The notes beneath the pieces were generated by a model. That model did no database searches. It was not told where the DNA came from and saw nothing but the letters and a program-made list of their open reading frames with translations. Positions 11,105 to 21,168 of a DNA stretch of 64,000 nucleotides are shown piece by piece. Each line of letters begins with the position of its first letter. Position 1 is the first letter of the stretch. The translations under genes and the position numbers were made by a program. The stretch covers positions 32,867,631 through 32,931,630 of the forward strand of contig OY821749.1 in assembly GCA_963682055.1 (NCBI GenBank), written 5' to 3'. This DNA comes from Primula veris (lineage: Eukaryota; Streptophyta; Magnoliopsida; Ericales; Primulaceae).

Positions 11105-11270
11105 CAGGGGTGAATTGGTCCGGTTCGATTCCATTTTTCCGGTTTTTTTGTTTTTTCTGTTTTTTTTCATTTTTTCGGGTTTTTTCGGTTCGGTTTTATT
11201 GTAAACCGAAACCGATATTTTTCGGTTATCAATTCGGTTCGTTTTTTTCGGATTTTCGTCCGGCCCTATC
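11105..11270 (+). mobile_element. hAT-like element fragment
   Basis: GGTCCGGTTCGATTCC..., then TTCGGTTCGGTTTTATTG and GTAAACCGAAACCG, ending GTCCGGCCCTA. This is the same composition as the better-delimited elements at 13454 and 17525. No target-site duplication is visible, so the boundaries are approximate. Confidence 0.5.
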
Positions 11271-12242
11271 TATTATATTATTCTTTGTTACTTATTGACG
11301 ATGTATATGGTATTTATTAATTACTTTATATACTTTATATGAAAGACACAAATCAATAATGGATATTCAAGTCTACACCAACTTTATAAGAACTAAACAA
11401 ATTACATTTAGAAAAATCAATTGAAAATGCGGTTAATGGGTTGTAAATCTGGTGGAAGTTGAAATTTATATGACTTATTTTTGGTATGTGGTACTGAAAA
11501 TTCAAAACACGTACACTCTCTCTATTTCAATTTTACAAGTTCATTATAGTCTAAACTAAACCAAACTTATTAAGACCACGAGCTCTTTTTTTAGCTGCAT
11601 ATTTAAAACACTATGGCTTTTTTACTGCTACTAAATTCTAAAGGCAAGTGTTAGTTTAGCTGCATATTTAAACAAATAATCTGGCTTAGACTAATGCTGA
11701 GATAAAAAAAAAAAAAAGTGAATTCATCTCACACGAAACAGCAGCTTCCCAGGCTAAAACTAAAACTAAACAAAAAATGTTTTTTTTTACGCGTTTAAAT
11801 CAGTGAAACTGCACTATATAGAACACTAAATACGTTAAGCTTAAAAGCTACAAACAAACAAGTACCTTATAAGTTGTAAATTGGAAAAATAATCAGAATT
11901 AGTAGTTTTGGTAAATGTCAAACAAACCCTTGAATTGTTTGTATTATCACTTCAATCACTAAAAAAGTAAAAAAAGTAATACTCTTAACTAATAAGTAGC
12001 TGCATTCCAATTTAGTTTTCATTAACTCGTATTCCGAACAACTCAAAAATGGAGCTTTCCAAAAATTTTGTCCTAAAAAGCTAGAAGCTTTAAGTTGGAT
12101 AAACTTGTAAACCAAGAAGTTCTTGATTTTTCTTGGTTAATAAAAAAAATCAGCTTCTTTGTTTAAACACTGAATTAGAAAAGGCGAAAAATCAAAACAA
12201 AGGACTTAATATCATTGGAGCTAATAGCATGAAAAAACTTAC
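11271..12242. other. Non-coding, carrying small MITE-like segments
   Basis: 11640-11875 starts AAGGCAAGTGTTAGTTTAGC and ends AAGCTACAAACAAACAAGTA. Such ends resemble the GCTTGTTTGGTTGCAGCTT class of MITE ends seen elsewhere in this window. No exon that would continue the IQD relic to the right was found here. Confidence 0.45.
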
Positions 12243-13147
12243 AAGATGAGCTCTGTAAGCTGCTTGGATTTTAATAGCAGACCAATTTCGAATCTGTTTT
12301 CCGCACTTCTACATGGATTGAGAAACGCTGGTAAGGCTGACGACCTCAGATGCTGCACGAGCGGCGGCAACAGCAGCATCAGCTGCAGCTGACATTGCTA
12401 CCGCCACAGCCACTGCCTGTTTTCGCTGCTCTTCTCTCACTAGATTTATCATTGTCTGCGGTGCTAATAGTGTCGGGTAGCTAGGCTTTGGCTTGTCCCC
12501 TCCCAAAAACTAGCTCCATCCTTTTGCTTTCTATATAGAGATATTAAATACACATCAAATGTAAGTATTCATCAGATTTAGAAGGAGCCTAAGACAAACC
12601 TTCGTTTCATTTCAAGAATCTCGAAATATGAATGCACGACATAAAAATATTGATAAAAAAAAAACTTGCATACAGGATAAATTCCAAAGCTATAGAATAT
12701 AACTCAAAATATATAGACATTTATCACATTTCAAATCCATAGTATTGAAGATAGTAAATAATATATTTTGGTTTTCCCACAGAAGCTTTCCGGTGAGATT
12801 GCAGCAAATGTAGAATAAGAATCTTGCTTTTTTTTTTACAGATTTTTTTTATTACATTCAGATTCTTTATAAGATTTTACGATCTTCTTTTAAGATCAAA
12901 GGGTCTACAGACTTGATTAGTATAGCACTATAGTTGAGATAATAAAATTCAGCGACAAAATTGCTTCTCCAATCTGGTTCAATAGCAATGGCATAAAAAC
13001 TCATTCACAAATATACCTGAATACATTCCTTTTGAATCGTAAAACCAAAACTAAAACAAGAGAAAGAATAACCTTTCCATCTTTCGTTTTCGGCTTAGCA
13101 ACGAATATCCTCTTCACCAACCCAAACCAGCTTTTTCGCTTTCCCAT
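12243..13147 (-). pseudogene. IQD (IQ67-domain) gene relic
   Basis: Two exons of an IQ67-domain calmodulin-binding, microtubule-associated protein. Exon 1 (13147-13073) encodes MGKRKSWFGLVKRIF and on to TKDGK, the basic amphipathic N-terminus usual for IQDs. Exon 2 (12530-12243) carries the Ala-rich segment around AADAAVAAARAASEVVSLTS and then the first IQ motif, IRNWSAIKIQAAYRAHL, ending at a GTAAG donor. Two in-frame TAG codons interrupt exon 2. One follows KGWS, where IQDs usually have Trp; the other, at 12309-12311, sits just before KCGKQIRNW. The remaining IQ67 helices, later exons and DUF4005 region are absent to the left. The gene is therefore a 3'-truncated pseudogene. The family call rests on the N-terminus, the Ala-rich block and the IQ motif together. 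Confidence 0.8.
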
Positions 13148-13445
13148 AGAGGATTCATGAGACCTTGCAAAACAGAACATGTTATTTCAGAAATAGAACA
13201 AACAAAATTTAGTTGAAAACATTCTCATTTTGTTTATTATTATTAAGAATAGTTTGCCTTGGAATAAGTAAATGCATGTGATCTTAGTTAAACAACCTGT
13301 CACTATCATGACACTCGCATCCTTGTATTTTTAAATTTTAATGCATTGCTTTCCTTATACCATATATATAATTGGAGTTTACATCACAAAAGTGTGCTGC
13401 TAAATGAATATTGTAAGATCATATAGCTAGCACCAACGTCGACAT
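13148..13445. other. Upstream of the IQD relic, non-coding
   Basis: AT-rich; would correspond to the IQD 5' region. I see no clear promoter element. Confidence 0.35.
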
Positions 13446-13453
13446 GGTATAAC

Positions 13454-13749
13454 CGGGACTCGCTTCGGTCCAGTTCGGTTTTTGACAAAATCGAAATGGA
13501 AATCGAAACCGAACAGATCTTTCGATTCGGTTTTTTTCGGTTTCGGTCTTTTTATTTTTTGGATCGAACCGGACCGGTTTTTTTGGTCCGGTATCGGGTT
13601 TTTTCGGGTTTAGGGTCTTTTTTGGTTTCGGTCCTTTTCTTTTCCGGTTTTTTTCGGTTCGGTTTTATTGTAAACCGAAACCGACCCGAAAAAAATTTGG
13701 TTTTTCGGTATTTATCGGTTCAGTTTTTCTGGGTTTTTGCCCAGCTCTA
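13454..13749. mobile_element. Non-autonomous hAT element, 296 bp
   Basis: Flanked by an exact 8-bp target duplication GGTATAAC at 13446-13453 and 13750-13757. The right terminus reads TTGCCCAGCTCTA, the complement of the TAGAGCTGGGCAA type end. The interior is made of C/G-poor variants of TTCGGTTTCGG and AACCGAAACCGA. Its length is far below that of an autonomous hAT and it has no transposase. Confidence 0.85.
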
Positions 13750-13757
13750 GGTATAAC

Positions 13758-14483
13758 AACATCATTAATACATCAGTATTAAATTAATAATTAGGTTCTT
13801 TCACTCCTCCCTAATTAATACATCAGTATTAAAATCAATCCTCATATCAGAACAAAAGACGTGTTTATTACTTACCGGAAAAAAAACATGTTTATTTACA
13901 ATGTTATAGAAGTTCTTTTAAGTATTACAACTTTTTGCGATTAGTTATGAAAAACTATAGAGGAGGGTCTACTACTGTATGCACTCTTGCATAACTGACA
14001 GGGTATCCCCAGGTTGCAACTCGAGACCCTCGACGCATATATACATGTTACATACACATTTTCATGATCTAGGCAACCAAAAACAAAAATAAAGTACAAT
14101 ATTTAAAATCAGATCAAAACCAGATAATCTATGTAGCCGGTAATGGCGTCATGTTGCGCATCAATTAAAATGTGTTGACGGGAACTTCCGTACCACAACC
14201 TGTCACATAAGATTATCTGGTTTCCCAACTGATTAATTTCATAACATTACTTGAAAACAAACGAGGAAGAGAAAAGGGCAATGCTATAAACTTATATCTC
14301 GAAAAGGAATTATACCCAGATCCATAGCCACATTGCTTACGCGGCAGCTTCGAGGACCACATTTAAAACTGTTGTAGGGAGCACAGAATAAGCATATGGT
14401 GATAACGTTGATGACATACAAACCAATATGGTTTACGATCTGTTTCCGGGGTATGGCTACATAGCACCACTCGAGAAAAACCT
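13758..14483. other. Non-coding, 3' of the PAP relic
   Basis: AT-rich, no element end or gene recognised. An unremarkable minus-strand frame at 14284-14487 overlaps the last PAP exon out of frame and was discounted. Confidence 0.4.
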
Positions 14484-16865
14484 TCAAGGGAATAAAATTA
14501 GTTCACTATGAGAGCCACCATCTTCCATCCTTATCCAAGTCTTGGGTGAGAAAGGGTGGGAAGTGATCGCTAGAACCCGAGCCCCTCTAGGCCAACTACC
14601 ATAACCACCGTACCCCGTGTGCCTAGCAAAGCACAACCATAGGTTATTGTTGTAGGGGCAACACCAGTCTAATCCATGGTTGTGACCAACAAATATTGCC
14701 TGCCATTATACATAGAGGATATTATAAAACATATACATGAGACCCCATTTCTCCCCTAAAGCAATTTAGGCTGTTTGATTTCAGAATTTAAGCAAGCGAA
14801 GCGTTTTTGCCTAAGATAGAGAAATCTTTTATCAGATTACAAAACAGAAAACTCACTTTTAAGCTGGTCATTCAAATATAATCCAGCTTTTTAAGCAAAA
14901 CCTAAAAGGCAGAGGTTAAAAGCTGCAACCAAACAAGGGCTTCACAAGTTGACCTATTCCAGGCTACGCAAAAAACTGGGTTTCTTCAACATAATTTTCT
15001 AGCTTTTGCAACCCAGAAAAGTCAAAAACCAGAAAACAGTTCTCTCGTGAAGGTGTTCAAGCAAATGCTCGACAGCTTGTTAGTATAACAACGAAATCAT
15101 TAAAGCTTCAAAGTTACAATCAATCAAACATGATAATACGATTATGTAAAAGGACTTTAACTAGACACACAATGGTGTGCACACCTATATGATTTACAAT
15201 TAGCACAACTCTATTTTCCACTTGGGACTTGAACTTTTTATGGAGCAAAGATTCAATGAAAAAGTTAGACAGAGAGGAAAGTGATACGGGATCATTTCAC
15301 ATTCTTGGGCGTAAATGATATTTTCCTTATCTGGAAACTACTTACTTTCAAATTTATGTGTGGTATGCAACGTGAGGTAAGAGTAAATGATAGGCAAAAA
15401 GTATAACACAAAATTGCACGGGAACAATATGAAACTTTACACAGATTTACAATCTAAATGGATTTTTATCAAATAGAAAGTTTTATTTTTCAAGAGAAAC
15501 AAAGACACTATTTTATATATCATCATTCCAAACACAATTTTATATGGAGTACGACACATCTTGAATTTTGTACTAATGAATAAGGTTTCTTGAATATAAT
15601 CTCACCCTTGCTAGCAGATATTAGCTACTAATAATCAGGTCGAGTATAAGGGAGCAAAACTTACGTGTGACCAATTGTTTTAAGTAGCTAAGTTTGACAA
15701 GAAAAATGAACCCCACATAGAAGTAGCATTACCAAGCAGACCCATTGGTTTAGGGATGCTAATGCTAGAATTTTCGTATCTACACAAATGTGTATCTCAC
15801 CTTGACAGAAGGCCTTTTCTCAAGAAGTTTCATAATGCCCATTTCGGCTTCTTGAGAAGCAACCCTCTCTTTGTTAATGGAGCCCACACAAGATGAAAAC
15901 GACAAAAACATTGGTGCCACCTTCTTAAAAGCTTTATTTGGTATATGCCAGAAGATTATCTCAGGGACACTAGACCAAAACACAAAATCCAAATTTCTCA
16001 AAATAATAAAATGCAGAAAGGGAACCGGGACAGGATAAATTAAAAAAAAAAAATCAATATATCATATGGTCAATCCTATCCAGTTTCCCTTATCAATTCT
16101 AACAAGTGTATCAAACCAAGAGACCAACAAATAGTTTTTATTCAGTTTTTAGAAATCAAATTATACCCAAATTGGTTTCTCTGTTCAGCTAAAATGTAAT
16201 GAACAAAAACGAAAATGAAGGCCGACTAGAAAACACTCCAGAAAACTTTACAATTACGAATAAAAGAGATTCTATACTGATAATCAAGTTGGTTGCATGG
16301 CTTCTATTTATACAGTATTCAAAACAACAACCGCAAAATATACATTGTTATATATAATCATCGCCAATATCCGCGATACATTCACTGCTGTTTTTTGTAA
16401 TATAATCAAGTTCCTACATCTAATTATATCAATTCTATGAATAATCTAATAAATTCTGTACAACCCTCTTAGCCACTTGAGATGATAAAAAACTAGAGCC
16501 CTTTCAGACCTTTTAATGAACTCTTGTGAGATAACAGTTAAATGACACATTAGGCAAAAGGACAGTTATCGTTCTTTTAGTTAATTACCTGGAATTAGGG
16601 TTGAGCTCTTGAGAAATATGCTTAAACCAATCTGCTTGGGAATTTGATATAACTTCTGGGTAGGACCCACCACCAGAATCGAAAAAATACATGAAAGCCA
16701 CTGGTAAATGAGGATCGTTTGGTGAAGAAATTTGAAGAACACAGTTAGATACGCTAGGCCAAAGCTCTTTGGGGCCAATTTTTGAGTATGATAACACGTT
16801 CTTTGCTATCTCACTTTTCATCAAATCCAGACGGGATGTCCATTGAAAGCTGCAATCTTGCTCAT
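14484..16865 (-). pseudogene. PAP16-like purple acid phosphatase, 5'-truncated
   Basis: Three exons of a calcineurin-like metallophosphoesterase of the plant PAP16/28/29 type: 16865-16589, 15969-15801 and 14699-14484 (stop TGA). They join in frame with GT-AG introns. Readable parts are FFDSGGGSYPEVISN, then [10 protein letters not shown] and [19 protein letters not shown], then [14 protein letters not shown] and [13 protein letters not shown] near the C-terminus. His residues of the FWHIP and GHNHG motifs are kept. The N-terminal half, which would hold the Asp/Asn metal ligands (the GDxx and GNHD motifs), is not found upstream to 17350 and beyond lies a hAT insertion. Without it the product could not bind metals normally. 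No stop interrupts the three exons, so this may be a recent truncation. The 14700-15800 intron holds a MITE-like segment (14765-14945). Confidence 0.8.
14765..14945. mobile_element. MITE-like segment in the PAP intron
   Basis: Starts TTAGGCTGTTTGATTTCAG and ends AAAAGCTGCAACCAAACAAG, an approximate inverted-repeat end of the CTTGTTTGGTTGCAGCTTTT class. Similar ends occur at 41680 and 42590. No clear target duplication. Confidence 0.45.
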
Positions 16866-17516
16866 CTAAAATTTAATCAAAAACTAACACAAAACAAAGA
16901 AAATATCAAACACCTACATTCAAAAACATGATTTGTTCTAGAACACATAATAAAAAGCAATTAACCAACCTAAAGAAGGACGAGTTTCTTAAAAAGGTTA
17001 GAACTTGGTATGTATTCTGTATAATTGATTTTGAACGGGCTAATATACAGTAACTACAACAGCTACGGTCAAATTTTGAAAAAAAATAGCAATTCTCAGA
17101 GAACACAGATAGCAGACAGCTACGAAGTAGTTTGATGCTCGATGGTTACGGTTTTTTTGTGGGTAAAATTGGAAAAAAAATTTGGGTAAAAGAAAACACA
17201 GACAGCAGACAAAAAACAAAACGAAAACAGAAAATGAAAGAAATTTTTTTTTTTTTGGCAAAGTTGCCACGTTGCACATGCCACGTAGACGTGGTATTCT
17301 CAATCCTGAGTCTCTTATATTTATGAGTAAATATAGTAACGAAAAAAGAATCCACGCTAAGTAAGGTAATTATAAATTAGAGTTTAATATTTAGATTAGT
17401 AACAATATTGGTCCATATTTGTTTCAATAGTTTTAGTTAATGTTCTATTGGAATGATAATTAATTGAGCACGTTTTCTTCAAGTTTGAGGTGATTTTAAG
17501 GCGTGTGAGATCAAAT
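16866..17516. other. Non-coding between PAP relic and hAT element
   Basis: Several overlapping open frames on both strands around 17040-17364 come from A/T-rich low-complexity sequence (runs of T and A) and show no family signature. No PAP exon was found. Confidence 0.45.
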
Positions 17517-17524
17517 ATCTTGAA

Positions 17525-17880
17525 TAAGGATGGGTTCCGTCTGTTTCAGTTCGGTTTTTGTTTCCGTTTTTTTATTTTTTGAACCGAACCGGATCGGGTT
17601 TTTTCGGTCCGGTTTCGGTTTTTCGGTTTTATTTTTAGATTTTCGGTCTTTTTTGGGTCTTTTTTTTGGTCTTTTTCAGTCTTTTTCGGTTCGCTTTTAC
17701 TGTAAAACGAAACCGACCCAAAAAAGTTACGGTTTTTCGGTTTCGGTAATTTTCGGTCTTTTTCGGTTCGGTTTTAATGTAAACCGAAACTGACCTGAAA
17801 AGTTTTGGTTTTTCGGTTTCGATCTTTTTCGGTTCGATTATCGGTTCGGTTCGGTTTTTCCGGGTTTTTGCCCAGCCCTA
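17525..17880. mobile_element. Non-autonomous hAT element, 356 bp
   Basis: Exact 8-bp target duplication ATCTTGAA at 17517-17524 and 17881-17888. Termini are TAAGGATGGG and CCCAGCCCTA, an imperfect inverted repeat. The interior repeats TTTTCGGTTTCGG and CGGTTCGGTT motifs. Same family as 13454-13749; no transposase. Confidence 0.9.
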
Positions 17881-17888
17881 ATCTTGAA

Positions 17889-19101
17889 CATGAGGTTAGT
17901 TTTTAAGTTGGGGTACGAATGGGACACAGAATCCAACGAAGACGTTAGACGGCGATACATGCTTAATTATATTTCTATTGGAGGACTTGATAAAATTTAG
18001 ATTTATGCTGAATAAGATAGTAATTTTGATTTTGAGCAATTTCAAGTCTAACTACTAGCCGTTAGTTTGCAAAAAAAAAATTACATCAAGATGTGTCAAC
18101 ATGGCCGCTCCAGATGTTCCCGATACATTTTTATGCCGCTAGGTACAGATTTAGGTGCTTCCTCGCTGAGATTATAATACTGTAAACACTTATTTTCGTC
18201 GCATACATTCATGTTTTTTGTTCTGTCTTACTTTGGTGCTGATGGGGTGGCCTTAGGTAATTGAAGTTCTTCTCTTGTTTTCAAATCCTTTATTCTTTGT
18301 TTTGAAATCATAGAGTTTAATTAGATATAGGTTTGTTTATTGCTAATTTTTTTCAAATGGAAACTGAAGGTATGAATTAAGTTACTCTATGATAGGTACG
18401 TTAGACTTGCATTGCAAAAGGGCTTTAAATTTGTTTTCATCGTTTTTGTTCTCAGCATATCCCTAATTCATCAACTTATGGGGTCTATTAATTTCGTATG
18501 ACGTATGATAAAATCTCAAATCGACGTACTAACCACATGAAATACAAGTATGCGCGTAAAATCAGAGCTTAAGGTTGAATCACATATACATTTTGTGTGA
18601 AATATTACTGTGAAATGAGATTTCTCCTCATATATACGAGCTCCGAAGATACATACTTTGGAGTTTGGACATCTGTTAAATTTCTCTAGACAACAATTCA
18701 CATGATTCATGTACATTGTTTTGAGGTGCATCTTACGTTCTTTTTTGTTTGTTCAAGTTTACGTCTGCCATTTCTAGTCGAATAAGACATAAATCATAAT
18801 CAATACAGCAAAGTGGATTGACCATCTGGCTAGACTTGTGAGTTCAGTATGTTACTTATACTTTATTAAGAGACTGTTTAACTTTGCTATTCTGATTATT
18901 TCCCATAATTTAAATCATAAGGTACTTGTTTGTTTATAGCTTTTAAGCTTCCCATCCTCATTAAAGTTGAACAATAATACCTCAATTAAAAATAATAGTA
19001 AACATAAAACAAAAACGGTACAGTGTCATGAGTAATGTCCTTCGTCTGATGCTCCTCATATTTAACTCTCAACTCTTTTAAGTGTCCATAAGCATAATCA
19101 C
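17889..19101. other. 3' flank of NLR1, duplicated next to the NLR3 relic
   Basis: From about 18352 to 19100 the sequence matches about 51733-52525 (for example GACTTGCATTGCAAAAGGGC in both), so the NLR copies were duplicated together with their downstream DNA. 18921-18965 holds GGTACTTGTTTGTTTATAGC, an element-end-like motif also found after NLR2 (43124) and NLR3 (52345). No gene seen. Confidence 0.6.
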
Positions 19102-21131
19102 TCAACTTTCTTCTTCATCACCACCTTCTTCTTCATCTTCTGGTTTGTTTTGTCGTCGTCGTTGCTGCTGCTGTGAAAGGAATTTAAATTAGAGTAAATA
19201 TCGACAATTCTATTCAGCTATGCAATGAACAACAGCGTAAAAAATAGCTTACGTCTTCATGTAGATGTTGAATGGTGCTATTAAGATCACCCTTCCACAT
19301 CGTTACTTTTTCTTCTTCTTTCGTTCGGTAAGTATCCTCATAGAGCTTCACATGATCGAGAATTGGAGTGTGCACAAATCCAGGAGAAAAGGATTTAAAT
19401 ACAGGGCAGTCTACTACAGTGATATCATTTAGGTCTGGAAATTCAATGTCATTAGCTACGTGGTCAAATCTCTCGAGTGATAGCAATTTATCGAGTTTAA
19501 CTTTCTTTAATTTAGGAAAAATGCTCCGTGTGTATTCCTCAATTCCATCTACTTCTTTTTTAGCCGAAACGACCTCTTTTAGATTCTTGCAATTAAATAT
19601 GGTAAGTTCAAGAAGATGCACAAGATATCTGGCCGTGCAAGAGCTGGACACATACTCCAGACTGTCACATTCCTTGATATACAATTTGGACAGATTATTG
19701 AAAGACCCAGCCTGAAGTTGACCACACCATATATCCTTCATGTTCTTCAATTTATAAAGTTCCATCGACGTCAGTTTGGGAAATAAAACCTATAGACCAA
19801 ACTTAGTAAGAAAGAGCCAAAACATACAATATTTCATAATAGCTTTTCACCTTTCTCCAACTACCGTCTGAAAGAACGACTTGTCATATAAAACTAATTC
19901 AATAGCACTAATTATAGAACGATAACATCTTATTTACCCTTTTTTCATATATAGCAATTAATATTCTATTTTACAATCATCTAGTGTTGAGAACTGTTTT
20001 TAAAAGTGCAATTAAACTGGGAAATGGGAATGGGATATTACCTAAATGATTTTAAAAATAAGATGTGAAAACGAATGATAATTTAAACCCAAATGTTTTA
20101 ATAAATCAAATAATGTCACACATTAGGTACTCTGCAGATGATGATGTCTATGATTTCTGTTTTTCTTATAAAGTTTAGAGAGAGAGATAATATATCCAAA
20201 AAAAAAAAACTTAATCTCAACTGTTGAAAATAATTTCTTAGATTTAGATGTTTGGATTGATTTTTTTGGTGATACATGTATATCTTTTCTCAAATATATA
20301 AATATATATATAATACATAAATATATATATTTTACTGTATACCTTGTGAGGAAAGAAGGATTTCAAAGAATTTTCATTTGAAATGGAGACTAAGCACTCG
20401 ACTGCCGGTATATCTTCGAGGTGTAAATGGGCTAACTGTTGAAATTCAATTTGCATAGCCCCTATGCAAAAGCATACCAGAGATGATGCATTTCTGATAT
20501 ACAAATAAGATAAATTAGGGAAGAGTAGGTTGTTAGTTGAATCTTGTGGTCTACCCTCCCAACTTATTACTTCTTCCATGCTTCCACAATCAATGATATG
20601 TAATTTTGTAAGATTCACAGTGTCCACTGCAGTTGACAGCTGAAAGATTTTCTTCAATTGGTTACAGCTATATACTATAATGTCTTCTAGCTTCAACAAA
20701 CTCCCGACCATGAGTGGGCCATTTACTATCTCTTTTAAATTAGGGCAGTCTTCTATATAGAGATTTTGGAGATGCACAAGGTATCTGGCCATGTCCGGGC
20801 TGAACACGTACTCCAGACTCTCACATTCCTTGATAGACAATTTAGACATGTTATAGAAAGACCCAGACTGAATTTGCCCACACCATATCTCCTTCATCTT
20901 CTTCAGTTTAGAAAGTTCCATCTCCATCAATTTGGGAAAGACAACCTACAGGCCAAAATATCACTGATGAAGTTAACAATAAATTTACATACCATATTTA
21001 GAAATACAAAAAAAGTTTATAAATTTACATTTTTAATATACTCATTCATAAATAGTTACATATATATGCTCATACGTATACATAAAATACAAAATTAATT
21101 TTTTTTTGAAATATGTATTTTTTATTCAAAA

Positions 21132-21168
<37 letters not shown>

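Noticed and set aside
17040..17364. Cluster of overlapping open frames on both strands
   Set aside because: They arise from A- and T-runs; the peptides are Phe/Lys low-complexity with no family signature.
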